Of a stretch of 64,000 nt of DNA, positions 1 through 7,621 are shown in pieces (position 1 is the first letter of the stretch; each line of letters begins with the position of its first letter). A model generated the notes under the pieces. The model worked only from the letters and a program-made list of their open reading frames with translations. It made no database searches and had not been told where the DNA came from. The translations under genes were made by a program, and so were the position numbers. This DNA is from Nonomuraea roseoviolacea subsp. carminata (GTDB lineage Bacteria > Actinomycetota > Actinomycetes > Streptosporangiales > Streptosporangiaceae). The stretch lies in the NCBI RefSeq assembly GCF_024172185.1, contig NZ_JAMZEC010000001.1:7787001-7851000 (forward strand), given 5' to 3'.

Positions 1-312
1 GAGGAGAACGGCCCGGCCAGCCAGGCCGAGCTCAGCCGCCGCACCGGCGTCTACCGCAGCGACCTGGTCGCCGTCATCAACGAGCTGTCGGCGCGCGGCC
101 TGGTGGAGCGCGCCCCCGACCCCGCCGACCGCCGCCGCAACGTCATCACCCTGACCGGGGCCGGCCGCGACCGGCTGCGCCGGCTCGACGCCCTGATCGG
201 CTCACTGGCGGACGAGGTGCTGGCCCCGCTCGACGCCGCCGAGCGCGACCAGCTCACGGCGCTGCTCACCCGCCTCCTCGACCACCACGGCGGTCACCCG
301 GGCCCGGGCTGA
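1..312 (+). CDS. MarR-family transcriptional regulator, C-terminal part (gene enters from the left edge)
   Basis: The reading frame is open from base 1 and stops with TGA at 310-312, so the 5' part of the gene lies outside the window. The 103 visible residues contain the second half of a winged helix: a recognition-helix stretch (LSRRTGVYRSDLVAVINEL), the wing with the MarR hallmark DPADRRRNVITLT, then a dimerisation helix. MarR proteins are dimeric repressors that usually respond to small ligands or oxidants. Nothing visible identifies its target. The gene converges on the response regulator at 327-1022, only 14 bp away. Confidence 0.85.
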   Translation, partial: EENGPASQAELSRRTGVYRSDLVAVINELSARGLVERAPDPADRRRNVITLTGAGRDRLRRLDALIGSLADEVLAPLDAAERDQLTALLTRLLDHHGGHPGPG

Positions 313-326
313 CCTCCGCGCCGGGG

Positions 327-1022
327 TCAGAGCGTGCCGCGGGCGCCCGGCACCACGAGGCCCGTCTCGTACGCGGCCACGACCGCCTGCGTCCGATCGC
401 GCAGCCCGAGCTTGCCCAGCACCCGGCTCACGTGCGTCTTCACCGTCTCCTCCGTGACCGTCAGCCGGGCGGCGATCTCGAGGTTGGACAGGCCCTCGGC
501 GATGAGCCGCAGCACCTGCGTCTCGCGCGGGGTGAGCGCGGCCAGCGCCGCCGCGGCCTCGGGAGACGGACCGGTCCGCAGGCGCGCGAACTCGCCGATC
601 AGCCGTCGCGTCACGCCCGGCGCCAGCAGCGCCTCGCCCGCCGCGATCACCCGTACCGCGTCGAACAGCCGCTCCGCGGTGACGTCCTTCAGCAGGAACC
701 CGCTCGCCCCGGCGCGCAGCGCGTCGTAGACGTACTCGTCGAGGTCGAACGTCGTCAGGATGAGCACCCGCGGCCCCTCGCCCGGTCCGGCGGCCAGGCG
801 GCGGGTGGCCTCGATGCCGTCCATGCCGGGCATGCGGACGTCCATGAGCACGACGTCGGGGCCCAGGTCCCGGCAGGCCCGCACGGCCTGCGCCCCGTCG
901 ACGGCGGTGCCGACGACCTCGAAGTCGGGCTGCGTGGCCAGCAGTTCGGCGAAACCGGCACGGACGACGAGGTGATCGTCCACGACGACGATCCGCACCC
1001 GAGGGGAGGACGCGCCCGTCAT
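327..1022 (-). CDS. NarL/FixJ-family response regulator
   Basis: 231 aa. The N-terminal receiver domain (about 9-125) has the acidic pair D15/D16, the phospho-acceptor D61 in LMDVRMPGMDG and a conserved Lys in FLLKD. The C-terminal LuxR-type HTH (about 160-220) contains LTPRETQVLRLIAEGLSN and a recognition helix in TVKTHVSRVLGKL. The start codon overlaps the stop of the histidine kinase upstream (ATGA), so the two are translationally coupled, which identifies the kinase as its partner. The likely target is the divergent ABC exporter beginning at 2529, through the palindrome at 2441-2460; that link is inferred from position. Confidence 0.95.
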   Translation of the reverse strand: MTGASSPRVRIVVVDDHLVVRAGFAELLATQPDFEVVGTAVDGAQAVRACRDLGPDVVLMDVRMPGMDGIEATRRLAAGPGEGPRVLILTTFDLDEYVYDALRAGASGFLLKDVTAERLFDAVRVIAAGEALLAPGVTRRLIGEFARLRTGPSPEAAAALAALTPRETQVLRLIAEGLSNLEIAARLTVTEETVKTHVSRVLGKLGLRDRTQAVVAAYETGLVVPGARGTL

Positions 1023-2407
1023 CCGCCCTCCCGGCCCGCCCGCTCCATGCCCGGGAGCGGAGGAGCGCCGAGGGCCGCGCCGGGAAGGGCGGCCGAGATC
1101 AGGAAGCCGCCGCCGGGCGCGGGGCCCGCGGTGAGCCGGCCACCCACCGCCGTGGCGCGCTCCCGCATCCCCGCCAGCCCGTGCCCCGCTGTGCGGCCGG
1201 CGGCGACGCCGGGCCCGGGCGAAGGGCCCGGGCCGTTGTCGCGGACGCGGACCCGCAGCGTCTCACCCGTGTAGTCCAGCTCCACGTCCACGGCCGCCCC
1301 CGGGGCGTGCCGGCGGGTGTTGGTGAGAGCCTCCTGGATGATCCGGTACGCCGCCAGCTCCACCCCCGGATCCAGCCGCACGGGGCGGGAGCGCACGATG
1401 AGCCGCGTCCCCGTGCCGGCGGCGTCGCGGGCCTCGTCCAGCAGCTCGTTCAGCTCACCGAGCCCGAGCCCCGGCTGCGGAACGCGGACGTCGGGGCCGG
1501 CGCCCGCGTCCTCGCGCAGCACGCCGAGCAGCCGGCGCATCTCGGTCAGCGCGGCACGGGCGGTGTCGCCGATGGCCGCCAGCCGTTCCGCGCCCGCGGG
1601 CGGCATGCCGGGCGTGGCCAGCCGCGCCGTCTCCGCCTGCACGGCCACCATCGAGATGTGGTGGGCCACCACGTCGTGCAGTTCGCGGGCGATGCGCGCC
1701 CGCTCGCCTCGTGCCGCGTGCTCCAGCAGGCCCTCGGTGGCGATCCGGCTGGCCGCCGCGCTCTCACGCGCCTCGCCCGTGGCCCGGCGCGCCACGCCGG
1801 CCAGCGCCGCGGCCGGGGCCAGGGAGGCCAGCACCAGGGTGAGCAGCCGCGTCCCGCCCGCGCCCTGTCCCGCCAGGGCCAGCAGCGGGTACGGCAGCGC
1901 CGCCGCGACGGCCATCTCCCGCGGACCGGTCCGGCCGAGGCGGTGACCGGCGACGAGCTGGGCGAGCGCGCCCGCCACGGTCAACGTCTGGAACGCGGTC
2001 AGCGACAGCACGCTCGCCGCCGTGACGGTCAGCCCGGCGGCCACCGGCTGCCCCCACAGCGCCGGCACCGGCACCGTCGTGGCCAGCGCCAGCAGGGCGT
2101 ACACCACCAGGAACATCGGCCGGTCGGCGGTCAGCGCCATGCGCGGGTCCACGGCCCGCGCCACCGCCTCCACCAGCGCGGCTCCCGCCAGCAGCGCTCC
2201 GGCGGCCACCGGCACCGCACGCGACCCGGCGAGCCGCCCCAGTCCCAGCCGCAGCCCCAGCCGCGGCCGCCGGCCCCCGGGCCGGCCGCCCCGCCGGTCC
2301 TCCCGCGCCGGCCCCGCCCCCGTCCGGTACGCATCCCGGAGCGCCGCCTGCGAGGGCCGGGGGCTCGGCCCGTCCGGCCCCTGGGCCCGTGCGTGTGGTG
2401 CGTTCAT
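1019..2407 (-). CDS. NarL-type (HisKA_3) sensor histidine kinase
   Basis: 462 aa from the ATG at 2407. After a Pro/Arg-rich cytoplasmic N-terminus come several hydrophobic segments (about 60-205), then the dimerisation helix RIARELHDVVAHHIS with the phospho-acceptor His at about 244. The HATPase domain carries the N-box IIQEALTNTRRHA and the G-boxes DNGPGP and GHGLAGMRERA. An in-frame ATG at 2416 is possible, but a GACAAT hexamer ends 7 nt before 2407, the same geometry as several leaderless genes here, so 2407 is preferred. The frame stays open far upstream through the exporter genes on the other strand; that extension is a high-GC artefact. The signal sensed is unknown; membrane or envelope stress would fit an exporter-linked DesK-like kinase. 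Confidence 0.9.
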   Translation of the reverse strand: MNAPHARAQGPDGPSPRPSQAALRDAYRTGAGPAREDRRGGRPGGRRPRLGLRLGLGRLAGSRAVPVAAGALLAGAALVEAVARAVDPRMALTADRPMFLVVYALLALATTVPVPALWGQPVAAGLTVTAASVLSLTAFQTLTVAGALAQLVAGHRLGRTGPREMAVAAALPYPLLALAGQGAGGTRLLTLVLASLAPAAALAGVARRATGEARESAAASRIATEGLLEHAARGERARIARELHDVVAHHISMVAVQAETARLATPGMPPAGAERLAAIGDTARAALTEMRRLLGVLREDAGAGPDVRVPQPGLGLGELNELLDEARDAAGTGTRLIVRSRPVRLDPGVELAAYRIIQEALTNTRRHAPGAAVDVELDYTGETLRVRVRDNGPGPSPGPGVAAGRTAGHGLAGMRERATAVGGRLTAGPAPGGGFLISAALPGAALGAPPLPGMERAGREGG

Positions 2408-2528
2408 CCTGGTCATTGTCCCGGTCGTCCGGGATCGTGCCATCCCTCGATCGAGGGATGCTGCGCCGCCGACGATGGCTCCCCCGCGTGACGCGCCCGC
2501 CGCGGACCGCGCCCTAGCCTGCGATGTC
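2408..2528. promoter_or_regulatory. Divergent promoter region with a perfect 20-bp palindrome
   Basis: The gap between the kinase and the exporter ATPase holds CATCCCTCGATCGAGGGATG at 2441-2460, a perfect inverted repeat. On the minus strand it lies about where the -35 of the kinase promoter should be, upstream of GACAAT (2420-2415). On the plus strand a TAGCCT hexamer at 2515-2520 sits 8 nt before the exporter ATG at 2529, which also lacks a Shine-Dalgarno sequence. The palindrome is the obvious candidate site for the response regulator dimer. Function is inferred. Confidence 0.65.
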
Positions 2529-3458
2529 ATGGAAACCACCATCGAAGTCGCGGGCCTGCGCAAACGGTACGGCCCGACCCTGGCGCTGGACGGCATGACG
2601 TTCACCGTCACGCCGGGACGGGTCACCGGGTTCGTCGGCCCCAACGGCGCCGGCAAGTCCACCACCATGCGGGTGGTCCTGGGCCTGGACGCCGCGGACG
2701 AGGGCGCCGCGCTGGTGGGCGGCCGGCCGTACCGGAGCCTGCGCGACCCGTTGCGGCACGTGGGCGCGCTGCTGGACGCCGGGGCGCTGCAGCCGAGCCG
2801 GACGGGCCGCAACCACCTGCTGTGGCTGGCCCACTCCCAGGGGCTGGGCGTGCGGCGGGTGGACGAGGTGATCGACCTGGTCGGGCTGGGCCCGGCGGCG
2901 CGGCGCAGGGCGGGCGGGTACTCGCTCGGGATGCGCCAGCGGCTCGGGATCGCGGCGGCGCTGCTCGGCGACCCGCCGATCCTCATGCTGGACGAGCCGT
3001 TCAACGGGCTGGACCCGGAGGGCATGGTGTGGATCAGGCGGCTGCTGGGCTCGCTGGCGGCCGAGGGCAGGGCCGTGCTGGTGTCGAGCCACCTGATGAG
3101 CGAGCTGGAGGACACCGCCGGGCACGTGGTTGTCGTCGGCCGTGGCCGGGTGGTGGCGGACGCGGCCGTGGCCGACCTGATCGCCGCCGCCTCCCGCGAC
3201 CGGGTCACGCTGCGCACCTCCGACCGGGCGGCGGCGATGACGGTGCTGGCGGGGGTGGGCGCCGCGGTCACCGTGTCCGATCGCGACACGGTGACGGTCT
3301 CGGGGGTGCCGGCCGAGCGGGTCGTGGGGCTGCTGAACGCCGGTGGGGTGCCGTTCTCGGAGGTGGCGGCGCACCGGGCGACGCTGGAGGAGGCGTACAT
3401 GGAGCTGACCCGCGACGCGGTCGAGTTCCGCGCCGCGAGCGGCGGGGCGGCGCGATGA
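2529..3458 (+). CDS. ABC transporter ATP-binding protein (exporter type)
   Basis: 309 aa, first gene of a three-gene exporter. Walker A is GPNGAGKST (37-45), the signature region is YSLGMRQRLGIA, Walker B is ILMLDEPFNGLD and the switch His is in SSHLMSELE. The last 75 residues form the extra C-terminal domain found in CcmA/drug-exporter-type ATPases. The start ATG at 2529 has no Shine-Dalgarno but has a -10-like TAGCCT 8 nt upstream. The stop overlaps the next gene (ATGA). Family relatives pair with two membrane subunits to export antibiotics, peptides or lipids; the substrate here cannot be read. Confidence 0.93.
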   Translation: METTIEVAGLRKRYGPTLALDGMTFTVTPGRVTGFVGPNGAGKSTTMRVVLGLDAADEGAALVGGRPYRSLRDPLRHVGALLDAGALQPSRTGRNHLLWLAHSQGLGVRRVDEVIDLVGLGPAARRRAGGYSLGMRQRLGIAAALLGDPPILMLDEPFNGLDPEGMVWIRRLLGSLAAEGRAVLVSSHLMSELEDTAGHVVVVGRGRVVADAAVADLIAAASRDRVTLRTSDRAAAMTVLAGVGAAVTVSDRDTVTVSGVPAERVVGLLNAGGVPFSEVAAHRATLEEAYMELTRDAVEFRAASGGAAR

Positions 3459-5005
3459 GGGCGGGTGGGCCGTCCGCGCCCGGGGGATTCGGGCGGATGA
3501 CGCGAGCGGAGTGGACGAAGTTCCGGACGGTGCGCGGCTGGGTGGCCGGCATGGCCGCCGCCGCGCTGGTCACCGTGCTGCTCGGTCTCATGTCGGCGGC
3601 GGGCAGCCACACCTCCTGCGGCGGCCCGGACGACACCTGCCCCGTCCCGCCCGTCGGCCCCGGCGGCGAGGCGGTCGACGACCACTTCTTCTTCGCCCAC
3701 CGGCCCATGACCGGTGACGGCTCCCTCACCGCGCGCGTGACCTCCATGACGGGGAAGGTCCGGGTGCCCGACCGCGTCCCCGGAGCGCGGCGGCTCGACG
3801 CCCGCCTCGTGCCGTGGGCGAAGGCGGGGCTCGTCGTCAAGGACGGCGTGCGGCAGGGCTCCACGTACGCCGCCGTCATGGTGACGGGCGGCCACGGGGT
3901 GCGGATGCAGCACGATTTCACCCAGGACACCGCCGGTCTCCCCGGCGGCGTGTCGGCGGGCTCGCCGCGCTGGCTGCGGCTGGACCGCAAGGGGCAGGAG
4001 ATCACCGGGTACGAGTCCGCGGACGGCCGGCGCTGGACCGAGGTGGGCAGGGCCCGGCTGCCGGGACTGCCGGACACGGCCGAGATCGGACTGTTCGCCG
4101 CCTCGCCCGGCGACCTGACGGTGACGCGGGCCGACTTCGGCGGGAGCATCGAGCAGGTCCGCTTCTCCGAGACGACCGCCGTCTTCGACCGGGTCGAGCT
4201 CTCGGGCCGCGTCGCCGCCGGGGCGTGGAGGCGCGACGACATCGGCGTCACCACCGAGGCGGACGGCGTGACGCCCCACCACCCCGGCGGCTTCCAGGAG
4301 TCCGGCGGCACGTACACCGTGACCGGCGTCGGCGACATCGGCCCCGTCGTCGACGGCCCGCGCCCCGAGAACACCCTGACCGGCGTGGTGATCGCGCTGA
4401 TCGTGGTGATCGTCGTGGCGGTCGTGTTCGTCACCGCGGAGTACCGGCGCGGCCTCGTCCGCGTCACGCTCCTGGCGTCGCCACGGCGCGGTCACGCGCT
4501 GGCCGCCAAGGCGGTGGTGATCGCCGCGGTGACCTTCGCCGCGGGGCTGGCCGCCACGGCCGCCACGGTGTCCCTGGGGACGGGACTGCTGCGCGGCAAC
4601 GGGGCCGTCCTGCTGCCGGTGTCCGGGGAGGCGCAGGTGCGGCTGATCGGCGGGGTCGCCCTGATGATGGCGGCCACGGCCGTGCTGGCGCTCGGGCTCG
4701 GCGCGCTGTTGCGCCGCGGACCGGCGGCGATCACGGCCGGCATCGCGGTGGTCGTGGTGCCGCACCTGCTGGCGACCGCCTCCTTCCTGCCGGACGAGGC
4801 GGCCCGGTGGCTGCTGCGGCTCACTCCGGCGGCCGGGTTCGCGATCCAGCAGAGCATCCCCGAGTACCCGCAGGTGCTCGCCAACTACGTGCCCTCGGCG
4901 GGCTTCTACCCGCTCGCGCCCTGGGCCGGGCTGGCGGTGCTGTGCGGGTACGCCGGGCTCGTGCTCGTCCTGGCCGTCATCCGCCTCAACAGGAGGGACG
5001 CGTGA
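3455..5005 (+). CDS. ABC exporter permease with a large extracellular lectin-like insert
   Basis: 516 aa, coupled to the ATPase by an ATGA overlap. A cytoplasmic start (AEWTKFRTVRGW, typical of ABC-2 permeases) leads into TM1 (about 30-48). Some 258 residues (49-306) follow before TM2 (307-327) and a further four or so membrane segments. The insert (about 75-225) reads like a concanavalin-like DUF1349-type beta-sandwich: alternating strands with WAKAGLVVKDG, STYAAVMVTGGHGVRMQ and RWLRLDRKGQEITGY. Two Cys (55, 62) may form a disulphide. Ordinary ABC-2 permeases have short loops, so the pump probably reads or holds a ligand, possibly a glycan, outside the cell. Fold assignment is by motif resemblance. 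Confidence 0.85.
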   Translation: MRAGGPSAPGGFGRMTRAEWTKFRTVRGWVAGMAAAALVTVLLGLMSAAGSHTSCGGPDDTCPVPPVGPGGEAVDDHFFFAHRPMTGDGSLTARVTSMTGKVRVPDRVPGARRLDARLVPWAKAGLVVKDGVRQGSTYAAVMVTGGHGVRMQHDFTQDTAGLPGGVSAGSPRWLRLDRKGQEITGYESADGRRWTEVGRARLPGLPDTAEIGLFAASPGDLTVTRADFGGSIEQVRFSETTAVFDRVELSGRVAAGAWRRDDIGVTTEADGVTPHHPGGFQESGGTYTVTGVGDIGPVVDGPRPENTLTGVVIALIVVIVVAVVFVTAEYRRGLVRVTLLASPRRGHALAAKAVVIAAVTFAAGLAATAATVSLGTGLLRGNGAVLLPVSGEAQVRLIGGVALMMAATAVLALGLGALLRRGPAAITAGIAVVVVPHLLATASFLPDEAARWLLRLTPAAGFAIQQSIPEYPQVLANYVPSAGFYPLAPWAGLAVLCGYAGLVLVLAVIRLNRRDA

Positions 5006-5877
5006 ACCGGCGGCGCGCGTCCGGGGAAGGCGGCCGGGGCGGTCGGGCGTCGCGGGAAGGAAGCCGGGCGAGCCGGGGGCAGGCGCGGGAAGGCGGCTGG
5101 GTGAGGCGGGAGCTGCGGGCCGAGTGGACGAAGCTGCGCACCGAGCCCGGAGCCGGGTGGCTGCTGACGGCGCTGGCCGTCCTGACCGCCGCGGCGGGCG
5201 CCGCGGTGTGCGCGAGCGTGACCTGCCCGGCGGCGGGCTGCGGCCACGACACCGTCCGGCTGGCGCTCGCCGGCGTCCAGGTGGGGCAGGCCGTCGCGGC
5301 CGTGCTGGCCGTCCTGGTCGCCGGCGGGGAGTACGGCACCGGCATGATCCGCACCACCCTCACCGCCATGCCGCGCCGGGGCGCCGTCCTGGCGGCCAAG
5401 GGCGCGGTGCTGACGGGTGTGACGCTGCCGGCCGCGGTCCTGGCCGTGCTGGGGTCGCTGCTGGCCGGGCGGCTCGTCCTGCCCGGCCGGGGGTTCACCG
5501 CGGCGCACGGCCACCCGCCGCTGTCGCTCGCCGACGGGCCGACGCTGCGGGCCGCCGCCGGGTCGGTGCTGTACCTCGCCCTGGTCGCGCTGCTGAGCCT
5601 CGGGATCGCGTTCGCCGTGCGTGACACGGCGGCGGCGATCGGGGCGGTGCTCGGGCTGCTGTACGCGTCGGCGGTGCTGCCGCTCATGGTCGGCGACCCG
5701 GACTGGCAGCTCGTGCTGTGGCGGCTGTCGCCGTCGAACGCGGGCCTGTCCGTCCAGGCCACCGTGAACCTGGACGGCCTGCCGTTGGGCCCGTGGGCGG
5801 GCCTCGGCGTGCTGGTCGCGTGGACGGCCGCGGCGCTCGCGGGCGGCGGCCTGCTCCTGCGCGTCCGTGACGCGTGA
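5002..5877 (+). CDS. ABC-2-type permease, second membrane subunit
   Basis: 291 aa from a GTG at 5002 that overlaps the previous stop (GTGA), with AGGAGG at 4991-4996. An Arg/Gly/Ser-rich cytoplasmic tail of about 33 residues precedes the ABC-2 entry motif RRELRAEWTKLRTEP and about six hydrophobic segments. A GTG at 5101 would remove the tail but lacks a good ribosome site. Unlike the first permease it has only a short loop after TM1, with two CP-type Cys (TCPAAGCG). It probably forms a heterodimeric pore with the lectin-bearing subunit. Confidence 0.88.
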   Translation: MNRRRASGEGGRGGRASREGSRASRGQAREGGWVRRELRAEWTKLRTEPGAGWLLTALAVLTAAAGAAVCASVTCPAAGCGHDTVRLALAGVQVGQAVAAVLAVLVAGGEYGTGMIRTTLTAMPRRGAVLAAKGAVLTGVTLPAAVLAVLGSLLAGRLVLPGRGFTAAHGHPPLSLADGPTLRAAAGSVLYLALVALLSLGIAFAVRDTAAAIGAVLGLLYASAVLPLMVGDPDWQLVLWRLSPSNAGLSVQATVNLDGLPLGPWAGLGVLVAWTAAALAGGGLLLRVRDA

Positions 5878-5923
5878 CGTCCCAGCGTGACGTCCCAGCG
5901 TGACGTCCCGGCGTGACGTCACG
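5872..5923. repeat. 13-bp tandem repeat, four copies
   Basis: GCGTGACGTCCCA is repeated head to tail at 5872, 5885, 5898 and 5911; the last two copies have 1-2 changes. It begins in the last codons of the exporter permease and runs into the 83-bp gap before the convergent acetyltransferase. Each unit contains the near-palindrome TGACGTC. It does not form a clean terminator hairpin. Confidence 0.8.
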
Positions 5924-5960
5924 GCGGTGGGACGTCATGGCGGCGGGGCGTCCGACGTCG

Positions 5961-6509
5961 CTAAACCGGCCGGTGGGGGTCGGTGCGCAGGAGCGCGTAC
6001 AGGAGCTGGTCGTGCCACGCCCCGGCGCGCCACTGCGCTTCCCGCAGCACCCCCTCCCGCCGGAACCCCGCCTTCTCCAGCGCCCGCTGCTCGGCCCGGT
6101 TGCGGGTGTCGGTGTACGCCTGGACGCGGTGCGCCCGGGTGTGGTCGAACAGGTACGCGACCAGGCGGCGCTGCGCCTCGGTGCCGATCCCGCGGCCCCG
6201 GAAGGCGGGCCGCAGCAGGATCCCGATCGTCCAGCACCACGACTCGGCGGGCGGCCCCCAGCCCGAGGCCCTGCCCCAGTCCACCCGCCCCGCCACGTCA
6301 CCGTCACCGCCGTCGCCTTCGCCGGCGCAGACCGTCAGTGTGCCGCCGTCGTCGTGCAGCATCCCGTTCTCGGCGTACGCGCGCCGGTCGCGGCCAGGGG
6401 AGCGGAAGCCGAACCACTGCAGCTCGCTCCGCCCGGCCGGCGTGCCGAACTCCTCCTCGAAGACCGCCAGGTCGCTCTCCCGCACGGGCCGGAGCGTCAC
6501 ACGCGTCAT
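5961..6509 (-). CDS. GNAT-family N-acetyltransferase (RimJ/RimL-like)
   Basis: 182 aa, the normal GNAT length. The acetyl-CoA loop is visible as RPAFRGRGIGTEAQRRLVAYLF (Q/RxxGxG/A type). It is followed by the strand AYTDTRNRAEQRALEKAGFRREG, characteristic of the RimJ/RimL branch that acetylates N-termini or antibiotics. Transcription probably continues from TetR upstream, which ends 33 bp before this start. Substrate unknown. Confidence 0.88.
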   Translation of the reverse strand: MTRVTLRPVRESDLAVFEEEFGTPAGRSELQWFGFRSPGRDRRAYAENGMLHDDGGTLTVCAGEGDGGDGDVAGRVDWGRASGWGPPAESWCWTIGILLRPAFRGRGIGTEAQRRLVAYLFDHTRAHRVQAYTDTRNRAEQRALEKAGFRREGVLREAQWRAGAWHDQLLYALLRTDPHRPV

Positions 6510-6542
6510 CGAAGCCCTCCTCGAAGGGGGTACGGGGGTGTG

Positions 6543-7109
6543 TCAGGAGAGCGCGTCGATCCAGCGCTCCAGGCGGTCGCCCTCGGCCTTCATCAGCTCC
6601 GGGTCGCGCAGCGTGTTGGTGATCAGCGAGATCCCCTGGTAGGAGGACAGCAGGGCGACGGCCAGCTCCCGCGCGTCCTCGCGCCCCAGGGCGGCGAACT
6701 GCCGCTCCATCCAGTCCAGCAGCTCCCGCATCAGGACGCCGACCGCCTGGTCGAGGCCGTCGGCGCGTTTGTCCAGCTCGGAGGCCAGCGTGCCGGTGGG
6801 GCAGCCGTAGCGGGCGGCCACCTCGCGCTGGTCCACCCAGCCGCGGACGAGCGCCTTGAGCCGCCGCTGCGGCTCGGGCAGCTCGTCGAGCCGGTCGAGC
6901 AGGCCGCGCAGCGCCCGGCCGTGCTCGCCGATGGCCGCCTCGACGAGCTGGTCCTTGGTCTTGAAGTAGTAGTAGACGTTGCCGACGGGGACGTCGGCCG
7001 CGTGGGCGATGTCGGCCAGCGTCGTCTTCTCGACGCCCTGCTCGTGCAGCACCCTGGCCGCCGCGGCCGCCAGGCGTTCGCGCTTCCCGCCCCGTACTGA
7101 GTTGGTCAC
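6543..7109 (-). CDS. TetR-family transcriptional regulator
   Basis: 188 aa from the GTG at 7109. The N-terminal HTH includes KTTLADIAHAADVPVGNVYYYFKTKDQLVEAAI, a textbook TetR motif; the C-terminal ligand domain follows. There is no ribosome-binding site. Instead TATAGT (7122-7117) ends exactly 7 nt before the GTG, inside the last codons of the YchJ-like gene, suggesting a leaderless mRNA. It may also be co-transcribed with ychJ (stop 8 bp upstream) and with the acetyltransferase downstream. The ligand is unknown. Confidence 0.9.
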   Translation of the reverse strand: MTNSVRGGKRERLAAAAARVLHEQGVEKTTLADIAHAADVPVGNVYYYFKTKDQLVEAAIGEHGRALRGLLDRLDELPEPQRRLKALVRGWVDQREVAARYGCPTGTLASELDKRADGLDQAVGVLMRELLDWMERQFAALGREDARELAVALLSSYQGISLITNTLRDPELMKAEGDRLERWIDALS

Positions 7110-7117
7110 CTGACTGA

Positions 7118-7519
7118 CTATAGCGCCGCCGGCCCGAGAGCGCCTTCGTACACCCAGCGCCCGTCGAGCCGGACGAACCGGCTGTGCTCCTCCATCGTCC
7201 CCTCGCGCCCGCGCTCCACGTAGTGGGCGCGGAAGCGGACGGTCCCGTCGGTGTGCAGGACCGTGCCGCGGGCGGTCTCCAGCACCTCCAGCCGCACCCA
7301 CCGCACCTTGCGGTCCAGGCCGACGCTCGCCGGCCGCGTCGCCGGGTGCCAGGTGCGCAGCAGGTACGCCTCGTCGCCCACGCTGAACGCGGCGAACCGC
7401 GACCGCATGAGCAGCTCGGCCGTGGGGGCCGCGCCCTCGCCCCGGTGGAAGCGGCCGCAGCAGTCACGGTAGGGGGCGGGCAGGCCGCACGGGCAGCCGG
7501 CGGGTTCACGACGGGACAT
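7118..7519 (-). CDS. ychJ: YchJ-like SEC-C motif protein (UPF0225)
   Basis: 133 aa. The N-terminus has the zinc-binding SEC-C-type cluster CPCGLPAPYRDCCGRFH, followed by an NTF2-like domain with the family marks LMRSRFAAFSVGDEAYLLRTWHP and WVYEGAL. Members are widespread small proteins of unresolved role, possibly linked to nucleic acids or protein quality control. The ATG at 7519 is preferred; one at 7528 would add three residues. The upstream gap (7520-7615) is short because the IS481 element begins at 7622. Confidence 0.88.
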   Translation of the reverse strand: MSRREPAGCPCGLPAPYRDCCGRFHRGEGAAPTAELLMRSRFAAFSVGDEAYLLRTWHPATRPASVGLDRKVRWVRLEVLETARGTVLHTDGTVRFRAHYVERGREGTMEEHSRFVRLDGRWVYEGALGPAAL

Positions 7520-7621
7520 GCCCCCCATTCTGCCCGCCTCTGAATGCGGGGCGTCCTGGGACGGGGAGTCCTCGGATGGGACGTCCCGGATCGTGGGGCG
7601 TCCGGGGACCGGGCCGCTAGG

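Noticed and set aside
1019..4765. A 1,248-codon minus-strand open frame through the kinase and across the ABC exporter genes
   Set aside because: Only the last 462 codons have domain content; the rest is the stop-poor antisense of two well-supported membrane/ATPase genes, as usual at this GC content.
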